Source of the DNA: JANLSO01 sp031362405
Lineage (GTDB): Bacteria > Actinomycetota > Thermoleophilia > Miltoncostaeales > Miltoncostaeaceae
NCBI GenBank assembly: GCA_031362405.1
Contig: JANLSO010000109.1
Coordinates: 1-48,312 of the forward strand
Direction of reading: 5' to 3'
Length of the DNA stretch: 48,312 nt
Below, piece by piece: positions 10,000-21,095 of the stretch (position 1 is its first letter; each line of letters opens with the position of its first letter). Position numbers and translations under genes: made by a program. The notes below the pieces were generated by a model. The model was not told where the DNA came from and made no database searches. It saw only the letters and a list, made by a program, of their open reading frames with translations.

Positions 10000-10095
10000 G
10001 CTTTCATCGAGGGAAACCAGCGGATGGTACGAGGGTATCGCCGCTCGGTCAACGACCGAGAAAGAAGTACCCCGTACCGGGAATGACAACGACGT

Positions 10096-11238
10096 TCAGC
10101 CCTGGGTTACGAACGTCGTCACGGTGTTGGTGTCGCCGCCGACCTGGCTCAAGATGACCACCAGGATGATGACCGCAAGCGCGAGGATCGCGCCACCGAT
10201 CGCCCAGGGAATCCAGATCGGCCGGGCGGTTGCGGCGTGGGGGCTCGAAACCGGCCGCGCGGTGCCCGAACCCGGAGACACCGCGTAGGGGTTGCCGACC
10301 GCCGGCGAGGGCGGCGGGGGGGGATACAAGATCGGCGGCGGGTCGGAGACGGCGGCGGGTGCCGGGTAGTCGATGAGGGTCGCCTTGGCGGGCGGCGGCG
10401 TCGCGCTTGCGGCGCTGCGGCGTAGGGCCTCGGTCAGCGTCTCGATGAGGGCGACGGCGGTCGCGGGGCGCTGGGCGGGGTCCTTCGCCAGCCCTCCCAG
10501 AAGGACTCGGTCGACGTCAAAGCCGAGATCGGGTCGGTGCTTGGTCGCCGGCGTCGGGTCTTCGTGGATGTGTGCGTAGAGCAGCGCGGTGCGCTCGGAC
10601 TTGTCGAAGATCGGCCGCCCCGTGAGCGTCTCGTAGGCGACAACCGCGAGGGCGTAGCGGTCGGCCGCGGCCGTCACCTCGGAACCCCTGATCTGCTCGG
10701 GGGCGACGTATTCGAGGGTGCCCATCCAGACGCCGCTGCTGGTCAGCTTGCTGGAGTCCATCGCGCGGGTCAGGCCGAAATCGGACAGGTAGGCGTGATC
10801 GCCAGGGCCCAGCAGGATGTTGGCGGGCTTGATGTCGCGGTGCACGAGGCCCCGGCCGTTTGCGTAGTCGAGGGCCTCGGCGATCTGATGCAGGATCGAC
10901 ATGCCGCGCAGCGGCGTCAGCCCCTCGCCGGCACGGATCAGGTCGTCAAGGCTCGGGCCGTCGATGAACTTCATGGCCAGATAGGCCATTCCATCGGCGT
11001 CGCCGGCCTCGTACACCGGGATCACATGCGGATGATCGAGGCTCGCCGCGCTGATGCCCTCGCGGGTGAAGCGCTCCTGGAACGAAGGGTCGGCCGACAG
11101 CTGACCGGAGACGACCTTCAACGCGACCTGGCGTTGCAGGGCGAGCTGGGTGGCGCGGTAGACGACGGCCTGGCCGCCCCGGCCGAGCTCGGCTTCGATG
11201 CGAAAGCCGGCCAGTACGCGGCCGATCATCTGGCTCAT
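10096..11238 (-). CDS. PknB-type transmembrane serine/threonine protein kinase
   Basis: A 380-residue eukaryotic-like kinase. The catalytic domain (about 8-270) has a Gly loop LGRGGQAVVY (18-27), Lys41 (VALKVV), the catalytic loop HRDIKPAN (Asp135), DFG (153-155) and APEQ. A Pro-rich linker (about 285-335) leads to one transmembrane helix (about 340-362) and a short external tail, so there is no PASTA or other large sensor domain. It directly precedes fabD on the same strand. Mycobacterial PknB-family kinases phosphorylate FabD and Kas enzymes, so regulation of the adjacent fatty-acid genes is plausible but not shown. ATG at 11236-11238. Confidence 0.94.
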   Translation of the reverse strand: MSQMIGRVLAGFRIEAELGRGGQAVVYRATQLALQRQVALKVVSGQLSADPSFQERFTREGISAASLDHPHVIPVYEAGDADGMAYLAMKFIDGPSLDDLIRAGEGLTPLRGMSILHQIAEALDYANGRGLVHRDIKPANILLGPGDHAYLSDFGLTRAMDSSKLTSSGVWMGTLEYVAPEQIRGSEVTAAADRYALAVVAYETLTGRPIFDKSERTALLYAHIHEDPTPATKHRPDLGFDVDRVLLGGLAKDPAQRPATAVALIETLTEALRRSAASATPPPAKATLIDYPAPAAVSDPPPILYPPPPPSPAVGNPYAVSPGSGTARPVSSPHAATARPIWIPWAIGGAILALAVIILVVILSQVGGDTNTVTTFVTQG

Positions 11239-11339
11239 CGGCGCACCAATCTCACTCGGGCGACACTACAGGAGGCCCCATCCGCTCTGGGGTCGGGGTG
11301 GCACGTCGGCGTGTACGCGCATTCCCTACGCTGACGTCT

Positions 11340-13184
11340 ATGGCCATACCCCCCGTCATCCCCCTGCGGCACTTCTTCGACAACCCCGAGCGGGCGGGAG
11401 CCAAACTCTCCCCCGATGGGCGGCAGCTCTCGTATCTGGCGCCGCGCGACGGGGTGCTGAACATCTGGTTGCGTTCGCGCGCCGGACGCGATGATCGCCC
11501 GCTCACCGACGACCGCGATCGCGGTATCCGCAGCTACTTCTGGTCGCGTGATGGTCGGTCCATCCTCTACGTGCAGGATCAGGGTGGTAACGAGAACTAC
11601 CGCGTGTACGCGGTCGATGTTTCCGGTGAACGCCCGCCGCGCGACCTCACACCGTTCGCGGATACCCGGGCCTCGATCGTCGCGGCACCGCGCGCGACTC
11701 CCCGGCAACTGCTGATTTCCCTGAACCTGCGCGACCGGCAGCTCTTCGACGTCTACCGGCTGACGATCGCCACCGGGCGCCTCGAGCTCGTTGCCGAGAA
11801 CCCGGGGAACATCATCGGCTGGCTGGCCGATCGTGACGGCGCAGTGCGCGCGGCCCGCGCCCAAACCCCGGGCGGCGACTTCACGCTGCTGGCGCGCGAC
11901 GACGAAGCCGACGAGTTCCGAACGGTTGCCGAGTACGCCAACGAAGACGGCGGCTACGCATTCGCCTTCACGCCCGACGGGTCGCGGTTGTGGGTCGGCA
12001 GCGCCGTGGGTTCTGATCGACTGCGGCTTGTCGAGCTCGACCCGGCTACCGGTGTCGCGACCCTGATCGACGCCGACGACGAGGCCGATCTTTCCGGGCC
12101 GCTCGTCTCCGATCTCACCGGTGAGCTACTGGCCGCCATATACCTGCGCGATCGGCTCGTGGTGAACGCGTTCGACGATCGGTTCGCGCGCGATTTCGCC
12201 GCCGTGCAGGCGCTGCATTCCGGCGACCCCTCGCTCGGCGGGGCCGACGCCGAGGAGACCGCCTGGATCGTCTCCTTCGACGACGATCGCGACCCGGGCG
12301 CGACGTATCTGTTTGATCGCACGACCCACGAGGCGGAGTTCCTCTACCGCGCCCGGCCGCGGCTCGAGCCCGAGCACCTGGCCCCGATGGAGCCGGTGAG
12401 CATTCCGTCACGTGACGGCTGGACGCTGCACTCATACCTGACGCTCCCAGTGGGCGTGGAGCCGGCGGGTCTGCCGATGGTGCTGGTCGTCCATGGAGGC
12501 CCGTGGTCGCGTGACGCATGGGGTTATGACCCACAGGCCCAGTTCTTCGCGAACCGTGGCTACGCCGTTTTGCAGGTGAATTATCGGGGCTCGACCGGCT
12601 TTGGTAAATCGTTCACCCATGCCGCCGAGCGCGAGTTCGCCGGCAAGATGCACGACGACCTCATCGACGCCGTGAACTGGGCGATCGAGCGCGGCACGGC
12701 CGACCCGGCGCGCGTTGGCATCTTCGGCGGCTCCTACGGGGGCTACGCGGCACTCGTCGGCGTCACGTTCACGCCCGACGTCTTCGCGGCGGCCGTGAGC
12801 TATGTGGGGCCCTCCAGCCTTGTCACGTTGGCGCGGTCGTTCCCGGCGTACTGGCGTCCCCTGCTGGCGAGCACATGGCATCGGTACGTCGGTGATCCGG
12901 AGAAGCCCGAGGACATCGCCGACATGGAACGCCGCTCGCCACTGAACTACGTCGACCGGATCACCACGCCGCTGCTGGTGATCCAGGGTGCGAACGATCC
13001 CCGGGTGACCAAGGTCGAGTCAGACCAGATCGTCGCCGCGCTGCGCACGCGCGGGGTCGAGGTCGAGTACATCGTCAAAGACGACGAGGGCCACGGGTTC
13101 GTGAAGCCGGAGAACCGCATCGAGGCGTACGGCGCCATGGAGCGTTTCTTCGCCCAGCATCTCGGGGGTCGTGCCGAGATCTGA
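11340..13184 (+). CDS. S9-family serine peptidase (acylaminoacyl-peptidase/dipeptidyl peptidase type)
   Basis: A 614-residue cytosolic prolyl-oligopeptidase-family enzyme that cleaves short peptides. Residues about 15-340 form a beta-propeller (repeats such as SPDGRQLSYLA and TPDGSRLWVG) that restricts access. The C-terminal alpha/beta hydrolase holds the oxyanion segment HGGPWSRD, the nucleophile Ser465 (GGSYGGYA), Asp553 (GANDPRV) and His585 (DEGHGF). No signal peptide is seen. ATG at 11340 is chosen over an in-frame start at 11298 because the domain begins there. It is divergent from the kinase gene, and the nitrilase-family gene follows 67 bases downstream. Confidence 0.94.
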   Translation: MAIPPVIPLRHFFDNPERAGAKLSPDGRQLSYLAPRDGVLNIWLRSRAGRDDRPLTDDRDRGIRSYFWSRDGRSILYVQDQGGNENYRVYAVDVSGERPPRDLTPFADTRASIVAAPRATPRQLLISLNLRDRQLFDVYRLTIATGRLELVAENPGNIIGWLADRDGAVRAARAQTPGGDFTLLARDDEADEFRTVAEYANEDGGYAFAFTPDGSRLWVGSAVGSDRLRLVELDPATGVATLIDADDEADLSGPLVSDLTGELLAAIYLRDRLVVNAFDDRFARDFAAVQALHSGDPSLGGADAEETAWIVSFDDDRDPGATYLFDRTTHEAEFLYRARPRLEPEHLAPMEPVSIPSRDGWTLHSYLTLPVGVEPAGLPMVLVVHGGPWSRDAWGYDPQAQFFANRGYAVLQVNYRGSTGFGKSFTHAAEREFAGKMHDDLIDAVNWAIERGTADPARVGIFGGSYGGYAALVGVTFTPDVFAAAVSYVGPSSLVTLARSFPAYWRPLLASTWHRYVGDPEKPEDIADMERRSPLNYVDRITTPLLVIQGANDPRVTKVESDQIVAALRTRGVEVEYIVKDDEGHGFVKPENRIEAYGAMERFFAQHLGGRAEI

Positions 13185-13251
13185 GGTTGGCCTCGACGGC
13201 CGGTGGTGCCGCGCGGCCCGGCGTGCGAAGAGGTGAGGGGGTTTTGAGGTC

Positions 13252-14049
13252 ATGTCAGTCGTCCGCATCGCACTTGCAAACCTGCTCTTCCCGACGACGC
13301 CTGATGACGCGGTGGCGTCGGCCCAGAGGGCAATCGCCGATGCCGCAGCGGCGGGTGCCGAGCTGGTGTGCTTTCCCGAAGGCTTTGTGCCGGGCTACCG
13401 CCTCGCCCATCGGCCGGTGCCCGCGCCGAGCCCCGCGTTCTTGGAACGGGCATGGTCGGACATCGCCGATGCCGCCGCGGCCGCGAGCGTTGCGGCTGTC
13501 CTCGGAACCGAGCGGATCACACGCGAGGGGCTCCTGCTCACCACGCTGGTGATCACCCGAGACGGCGCGCGCGCCGGCTTCCAGGACAAAGTGCAGCTCG
13601 ACCCCTCGGAAGACGGCACGTACGTGCCCGGCACGGAACGTCGTGTCTTTCGCAGCGGCGACCTCACTTTCGGCATCGCCATCTGTCACGAGGGATGGCG
13701 GTACCCGGAGACGGTGCGGTGGGCCGCCCGGCAGGGTGCCCAGATCGTTTTCCATCCGCACGTCCACGAGGCCGAGCCCGGCGGGTACCGGCCGACGACG
13801 TTCGCCGACCCCGCCAATACCTTCCACGAGAAGGCGGCGCTGTGTCGCGCCGCCGAGAATACGATCTACTTCGCGACCGTGAACGTCGCGAGCAGGGGCT
13901 CCGCGACGACCAGCGCCGTGGTGCGGCCCGACGGGACCCTTCTCTGCTTCCACCCCTATGGCGAGCACGGGCTTCTGATCACGGACATCGATCTGTCCGA
14001 GGCAACGGGTCTGCTGGCGCATCGGCTCCGGATCGGGGCGACCCCGTGA
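13252..14049 (+). CDS. Carbon-nitrogen hydrolase (nitrilase/amidase superfamily)
   Basis: A 265-residue member of the nitrilase superfamily, which hydrolyses amide or nitrile C-N bonds. The Glu-Lys-Cys triad is visible: Glu43 (FPEG), Lys113 (FQDKVQLDPSED) and Cys145 (AICHEGWRYPE). The segment after the Cys is the usual place for substrate specificity, but the substrate cannot be named. The ATG at 13252 has purine-rich sequence before it (AGGGGG about 11 bases upstream, GAGG closer). It lies between the S9 peptidase and an MFS transporter on the same strand with short gaps, suggesting an uptake and degradation unit for peptides or amides. Confidence 0.9.
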   Translation: MSVVRIALANLLFPTTPDDAVASAQRAIADAAAAGAELVCFPEGFVPGYRLAHRPVPAPSPAFLERAWSDIADAAAAASVAAVLGTERITREGLLLTTLVITRDGARAGFQDKVQLDPSEDGTYVPGTERRVFRSGDLTFGIAICHEGWRYPETVRWAARQGAQIVFHPHVHEAEPGGYRPTTFADPANTFHEKAALCRAAENTIYFATVNVASRGSATTSAVVRPDGTLLCFHPYGEHGLLITDIDLSEATGLLAHRLRIGATP

Positions 14050-14092
14050 CGCTCGTGAGCACGGTTCGGTCACGGGCCACATCACGCACCAT

Positions 14093-15376
14093 GTGGGAGT
14101 CGGCGACGACGTGATCGCGGCGCTCCGGCGCGCCTGCTCCACGCGCACACTCCGGGGGCGCTGGCGGGTGCTGGCTGCAGTGATGGTTGCGCAGGCGGGC
14201 TCGTCGGCGCTGACGCTCGGGATCCCTGCTCTGGGACCGCATCTGCGCGGTGAGTTCGGCCTGTCACTGGCCGGGCTGGGATTGGTGCTCACGGCGCCGA
14301 CGGCGGGGTACTGCCTCACGACGCTGCTGTGGGGGCGGATCGCCGACAGGGTCGGTGAACGTTGGGTGATCGCCGTCGGCCTTGCCGGCTCGGCCGGCCT
14401 GCTGAGCGGAGCATCGACGGCGGGCTCGGCGACCGCGCTGATGCTGTGGCTCTTCGCGGCGGGAGCGCTCGGAGCCTGCGCACCGGCGGCGAGCGGCCGG
14501 GCCGTCGCGGCGTGGTTTGCTCCCGAGCAGCGAGGGTTGGCGCTCAGCATGCGCCATACGGCACCGATGGTCGGCGGCGCGATCGGGGCGGCGGTGCTTC
14601 CCGTGGCGGCCGCCGTTGATGGAACCCGTGGCGCGATGCTCGCCCTCGCGGCGTTCTCGGCGATTGGTGCGCTGGCGGCGGCGGCCGGCGTGCGTGGCGC
14701 CCCGGGCTACGCGCTGGTGACCGCGGCCGCGCGCCGCGCCGCGCGCGCGCCGTTTCGAGACCGCCTCATCTGGACGATCGCGCTCGGGTGTTTCCTCGTG
14801 ATCGTTGCCCAGGCCGCCCTCCTGCGCTTTCAGACCAGCTATCTGCACGACGAGCGGGGATGGTCGTCCGGTGCGGCAGGTGCACTCTTGTCGGTGACCC
14901 TCCTCGGTTCGGCCGCCGCCCGGGTCGTCGCCGGTGTCGTGTCGGATCGCCGCGGCCGGCGGATCGGTGTGTTGAGGGGCCAGGCTATCGGCGCGGGCTT
15001 CCTGCTTGCCGGGGCGGCCACTTTCCTCTGGCTGCCATCACCCATCGCCGCGACGCTGCTCGTCGGCGCGACGGTGCTGACGATGGCGGGCAACGGCGTC
15101 GCCTACGCGGCGGTCGCCGAGGCTGCTCCTGAACGCACCGGCGAGGCCCTCGGCCTGCACTCGACCGCACTGATCGTCGGCGTCACCGCCACCCCACCCC
15201 TCTTTGGAGCCGTCGCCGGCCACATCCCCTGGACCGCCGCCCTCCTCCTTCTTGCCGCCTTCCCCCTGATGGGTGCCATCGCCCTCCACCGAGCCCTGCG
15301 CCTGGCGCCGTCGAACTCTCTGGTGCCGGACACGGGACACGAGCCGGAGCGGTCTGGTGCCGGGCACAGGACATGA
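14093..15376 (+). CDS. MFS transporter, C terminus extended into a repeat element
   Basis: A 427-residue major facilitator with about 12 hydrophobic segments, the motif-A-like loop GRIADRVGER between helices 2 and 3 and its counterpart SDRRGRRIG in the second half. Substrate unknown. The GTG at 14093 gives a short N-terminal cytosolic arm; a GTG at 14111 is also possible. The last about 18 codons (after RLAPSN) are encoded by two tandem copies of a 25-base repeat, and the stop codon is in the second copy. The final residues (GAGHRT) nearly match the end of the convergent SbcC. It follows the nitrilase gene by 43 bases. Confidence 0.9.
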   Translation: MGVGDDVIAALRRACSTRTLRGRWRVLAAVMVAQAGSSALTLGIPALGPHLRGEFGLSLAGLGLVLTAPTAGYCLTTLLWGRIADRVGERWVIAVGLAGSAGLLSGASTAGSATALMLWLFAAGALGACAPAASGRAVAAWFAPEQRGLALSMRHTAPMVGGAIGAAVLPVAAAVDGTRGAMLALAAFSAIGALAAAAGVRGAPGYALVTAAARRAARAPFRDRLIWTIALGCFLVIVAQAALLRFQTSYLHDERGWSSGAAGALLSVTLLGSAAARVVAGVVSDRRGRRIGVLRGQAIGAGFLLAGAATFLWLPSPIAATLLVGATVLTMAGNGVAYAAVAEAAPERTGEALGLHSTALIVGVTATPPLFGAVAGHIPWTAALLLLAAFPLMGAIALHRALRLAPSNSLVPDTGHEPERSGAGHRT

Positions 15377-15424
15377 GCGGCGGACCCGTTGGCCAGAGTC
15401 GTGTCATGTCCTGTGCTCGGCACC
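15320..15424. repeat. Three-copy repeat (two direct, one inverted) forming a 21-bp-arm hairpin between convergent genes
   Basis: Copy 1 at 15320-15344 and copy 2 at 15354-15378 differ at 3 of 25 positions (core CTGGTGCCGG-CAC-GGACA-GAGC). An inverted copy lies at 15404-15424. Arms 15356-15376 and 15404-15424 (GGTGCCGGGCACAGGACATGA and its complement) pair over 21 positions with one mismatch. The inner end of each arm is TGA, which serves as stop codon of the MFS gene on one strand and of sbcC on the other. The element acts as a convergent terminator-like structure. Confidence 0.85.
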
Positions 15425-18190
15425 GTTGCTCTGGTCAGGCGGCTGGGAGGCATCGGTGGTGATGCGGCTGCGGCCTTCGGCGTCTTTCTCGACGCGGATC
15501 ATGGCGCCGAGGCGTTCGGCGACTCCGGGTAGGTGGGTGATCACGGCGATCAGGCGGCCGTCGCCGGCGAGGCGTTCGACGCCGGTGAGGGCCTGTTCCA
15601 GGGCTTCCGCGTCGAGGGTCGAGAAGCCCTCATCAAGGAACAGGCAGTCGAGCCTGCCGCCGGATTCGGTCGCGATGTCCGACAAGCCGAGGGCCAGAGA
15701 AAGGCTGGCGAGAAAACGCTCGCCACCCGACAGGGTGGACGCATTGCGGGGTCGTTCGCCGCGGCGTTTGTCGATGATGCTCAATGGATCGGCACCCGTG
15801 CCGCTGAAGCGGTAGGCGCCTGCGCTCAGCTCGGTCAGACGGGTCGACGCGCCGACGGCCAAGCGCTCGCGGAAGCGCCCGAGCAGGTAGCGCGGAAAGG
15901 CATTCGCTCGGAGATCGTTGGCGACCTGCGTGTGGCGCTCGGCGCGCGCGCGCGCATCACGCTCTTGGCCGTCGAGTCGACGGCGATGAGACGCGGCGGT
16001 GGTGAGTGCGGTAAGCGTGGCGTGCGCGGACGCCTCGTCGGCGACGAGGCGTCTACGGGCCTGTGGATAGTCGTCGGGAGCGCTGACCCCGAGCCGACCA
16101 CCCTCGAGTCGCAGCCGGTCCCGCGCGGCGGCGGCTTGCGCGCCGGTGCGCTCCGCGGCCCGCGCGGCGTTGGCAGCCTCGTCGAGGGCCACTTGGCGCA
16201 GCGCGGTGACGGCGGTGAGCAGTGGGGCGACCTCGTCGGCATCGGGGGTGTCGCGTTTCATCAGGACCGCCGCGCGCGCGGCGGCAGCACGGATCTCGGA
16301 GACCTCCGACGCGATGAATCCATCGAGGCCCCGGGCCGCGTCGGCTGCCCGGGCGGCGGCGGCGTGCATCGTGTCGGCGGCCTCCCGCTCTGCGCGTTCG
16401 TCGGTGGCCAGGCGGGCGCCCAGTACCTCGAGCGTCGCGATCGGATCATTGCACGTGGCCCACACCCCGAGTGCGGCGCGCATCTGGGCCATGCGGACGC
16501 GATCGGCCTCCAATCGTGTCCGCTCGCGGACGAGCACCCCCTCCGCGGCGGTCAGCCGGTCGTGGGTCGCCGTGGCCGCGTCGCGTGGCTCTCTCGCCTC
16601 GGCCTCCAGGGAAACGATGCGCATGGCCCACTCGGCGGCAAGCTGGCGTGCCTCGCCCGTATCGAAAGTGCGTAGTTGCTGGCTCGCCTCGACCGAGGCG
16701 TGTTCAGCGGCAGTGCGGTGCTCGGAGGCGTGATCGGCGTGCACCCGAGCGGCGGCAAGGCGTGTGCCGGCGGCGGTCTCCTCGCGCTGAGCGTCGCGGT
16801 CGTCGCGCTCCGCGACGGCGAGATTCGAAGTGTGCGCGATGTGGCCCGCGAGGGTGCCGCCGCATACCGGGCAGGTATCGCCGTCGGTCATCGTTGCGCG
16901 CACCGCCGCCGCCATGTCGGCCTTTCGGAGGTCGTCCATTCGCGCACGCGCGGCGCGGGCGCGAGAGGTCGCTGATTTCAGCTCGCCGGCGGCCACCTCG
17001 ACGGCCGCTCGGGCAGCGGCATATGCCGCCCGGGCGGCGTCTTCGGCGGTCGAGGCGGCAATGACCGCCTTCGCTGCGGTGTCCGCGAGTTTCAGGCGGT
17101 CGATCTCCGCCTGCGTCGCCGTAAGCCGCGCGAGCACGCCACCAAGTGCGGCACGTTCGGCGGCGACCCGGGCCGCCTCGGTCGCGAGGTGCGTCTCACG
17201 CGCGGGGAGCTCCTCATCGAGCTGGGCGATCTGGCGGGCGGCGGCCAGAGCCGTGGCCAGTGCTGCGCTGTCGCCGGCCGCCTCGGTCCGGGTCGCGGCG
17301 CGTCGCGCCTCGGCTGCCGTGTGGGCGGCACGAGCGGCGATGACATCTCTCGCCGTGTCGGAGTTGGCGGCGACGAACACTGCCCAGCGGCCCGCGAGAT
17401 CAGCTCGTGCGGCCTCGTCGGGGAGGTCGTGGGCGACACGTTGGGCCAGGGTCGATGCATCCGCGTGCCGGCGGGTTGCCTCGTCGAGATCGTTCACCCC
17501 GGCGACGATGCCGCCGAGGGCCCGCACCGCAGCTCGGTCGGTCGCACGATCGCGCGCGGTGCGCGCCGCAGCCCAGCGGGTTGCGCTCGACGTGTCGGTC
17601 AGGCGTGCACCTTCGGCACGGTAGACCTCTGCCTCCTGAAGACACGCTTTCTGAGAGGCAACCGCGCTCTGGCGCGCGCCATCGAGTGAGGCAACGTCGA
17701 ACAGCTCACGAAGGATGTCGTCGCGGTCTTTCGGCTTGGCCGCCAGAAACTGGTCGAACCGGCCCTGGGCCAGCAGTACGGCGCTCGTGAAAGCCGCGAA
17801 GCTCATCCGCAGAAGTCCGGCGAGACCCGCTCCGACGGCATCGTCGCCGCCGATCGTCTCGAGCACCGGCCCGCTGTCACCGTCGAGCCGTTCGAGCAGG
17901 GCCGAGGGCTGGGGTGCGTCCTTCCCGAACCGGCGCGTCACCCGCCAGACGTCGTCTGCGAGAGCGAACTCGAGGCGCACCTCGCCGTGTGTCTGGCCGA
18001 GCGTGAGCAGATCCCCGCCGGTGGCCTGCTGGGAGCTGCGTCCGTAGAGCGCGAAGCTGATCGCATCCAGCAGCGAGGTCTTGCCGGCGCCCGTATCGCC
18101 GCTGATCACCACGAGGTCGTGGAGGCGCCAATCAACCGTCGCCCGGTCGTATGAGCGGAACCCCACAAGTTCGAGCTGCAACGGCCTCAC
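15404..18190 (-). CDS. sbcC: SbcC/Rad50-type exonuclease ATPase subunit
   Basis: ATPase subunit of the SbcCD (Mre11-Rad50) nuclease that opens blocked DNA ends and hairpins. The 928 residues show Walker A GDTGAGKTS (31-39), a Q-loop region (AQGRFDQFLAAKP), two long Ala/Arg-rich coiled-coil arms, a zinc hook CPVC (Cys440 and Cys443) at the midpoint, the ABC signature LSGGERFLASLSLALG and Walker B LDCLFLDEGFSTLD. GTG at 18188-18190 overlaps the sbcD stop as GTGA. It is the last gene of nurA-herA-sbcD-sbcC. The last residues (GAEHRT) come from the repeat at 15404-15424, whose TGA is the stop. Confidence 0.97.
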   Translation of the reverse strand: MRPLQLELVGFRSYDRATVDWRLHDLVVISGDTGAGKTSLLDAISFALYGRSSQQATGGDLLTLGQTHGEVRLEFALADDVWRVTRRFGKDAPQPSALLERLDGDSGPVLETIGGDDAVGAGLAGLLRMSFAAFTSAVLLAQGRFDQFLAAKPKDRDDILRELFDVASLDGARQSAVASQKACLQEAEVYRAEGARLTDTSSATRWAAARTARDRATDRAAVRALGGIVAGVNDLDEATRRHADASTLAQRVAHDLPDEAARADLAGRWAVFVAANSDTARDVIAARAAHTAAEARRAATRTEAAGDSAALATALAAARQIAQLDEELPARETHLATEAARVAAERAALGGVLARLTATQAEIDRLKLADTAAKAVIAASTAEDAARAAYAAARAAVEVAAGELKSATSRARAARARMDDLRKADMAAAVRATMTDGDTCPVCGGTLAGHIAHTSNLAVAERDDRDAQREETAAGTRLAAARVHADHASEHRTAAEHASVEASQQLRTFDTGEARQLAAEWAMRIVSLEAEAREPRDAATATHDRLTAAEGVLVRERTRLEADRVRMAQMRAALGVWATCNDPIATLEVLGARLATDERAEREAADTMHAAAARAADAARGLDGFIASEVSEIRAAAARAAVLMKRDTPDADEVAPLLTAVTALRQVALDEAANAARAAERTGAQAAAARDRLRLEGGRLGVSAPDDYPQARRRLVADEASAHATLTALTTAASHRRRLDGQERDARARAERHTQVANDLRANAFPRYLLGRFRERLAVGASTRLTELSAGAYRFSGTGADPLSIIDKRRGERPRNASTLSGGERFLASLSLALGLSDIATESGGRLDCLFLDEGFSTLDAEALEQALTGVERLAGDGRLIAVITHLPGVAERLGAMIRVEKDAEGRSRITTDASQPPDQSNGAEHRT

Positions 18191-19355
18191 GTCGAGGTCT
18201 CGTCATCGTGAGCGCCGGCCAGGGCTTGCTCGAAGGCGGCCACGACATGAGGATCGAGCGGGCGTCCGACCTCCTGGTGCCAGTCGGCGTAGAGCTCAGG
18301 CAGGCTTCGACGGGCAACCGCGTCAGACGTCGTGTGCCGTTCCTCCGCGACGGTCTGCGGATAGAACGCCTCGACTCGCAGGGCGTCCGGGACGACCTCG
18401 CGCACCTTGCGCACCAGATCGATCTCCGCCGATTCCAACTCGACCTGGCACAGGAACCAGGCGCCCGGATGTTCGGCCGCGCGTTCGGCGAGCCCGGTCA
18501 ACGGGCCGCGCAGGCGCACCAGCGGGCGGGCGGCGGTGAGGGGGATCTCCCGGCTGATCGTCTGCTCAGCGGAGATCTCGACGATGCACGCCGATTTGGC
18601 ATGGTTGTCTTCGCTGAAATCCAGCGCCATCGGGCTTCCGCAGTACCGGCCCGGGGAGGCGAACCCCGGGATCGGTTGCGGCCGGTGGACGTGGCCGAGC
18701 GCGACGTAGTCGAGGTCGGCCGGCAGCGCGGCGGGCGAGATCGCGTAGGTGAGCCCCATCGTGAGCTCCCGTTCGCCACCACCGGCGATCGCCCGGTCGA
18801 CCATGACGTGCCCGACGAGCACCGCGGCCCCACCCTCGTCGCGCCGCCGCCGGCGCAGCCCGTCGGCGCATTCGCGGATGATCCCGGCGACGTCATCGGC
18901 GTAGGTGCCCTTGGCGGCCTGCACGGCGGTCTCGACGGCCAACCCCATCCGGGCGGGGTCGAGCCAGGGCACGAGCGCGACGTGCAGCGGTCCGGCGGCG
19001 GTTTCGATCGAGCGCACCGCGTGCTCGGCGGCCATGATCCGCCCGGCGACGTGAACTCCGCGGGCCGCCAGATACGGCGCCAGGTTCTGCCAGAGATCGG
19101 GGTCGTCGTGGTTGCCGGCGATCGCGACGACCGGGCCGACCTCGGCGAGCCGCTCGAGGGCCTCCAGGCACACTCCGAAGGCCGGCGAGTCGACGAGGCG
19201 CCGGTCGAGCATGTCGCCGGCGATGATCGTCGCGTCGACGTTTTCACTCGTCGCGAGCGACGCCAGGGCGCCGAGGGCGGCGCGGGCCTCCTGCAGACGA
19301 TCGACCCCAAACAGGCGCTTGCCGAGGTGCCAGTCGGCGGTGTGCAGCAGTCGCA

Positions 19356-19356
<1 letters not shown>
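18187..19356 (-). CDS. sbcD: SbcD/Mre11-type exonuclease subunit
   Basis: Metallophosphoesterase-fold nuclease subunit of SbcCD. The 389 residues begin with LLHTADWHLGK (Asp8 and His10, first metal ligands). They continue with AGDMLD, AGNHDDPD, a VGHVMVD segment and ALGHVHRPQ, which together make the two-metal site, then a capping domain. ATG at 19354-19356 is the true start: the motif starts at residue 3 and the upstream in-frame extension is unrelated sequence. The start overlaps the herA stop by one base (TGATG) and the stop overlaps the sbcC GTG. Confidence 0.97.
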
Positions 19357-21091
<1,735 letters not shown>

Positions 21092-21095
<4 letters not shown>

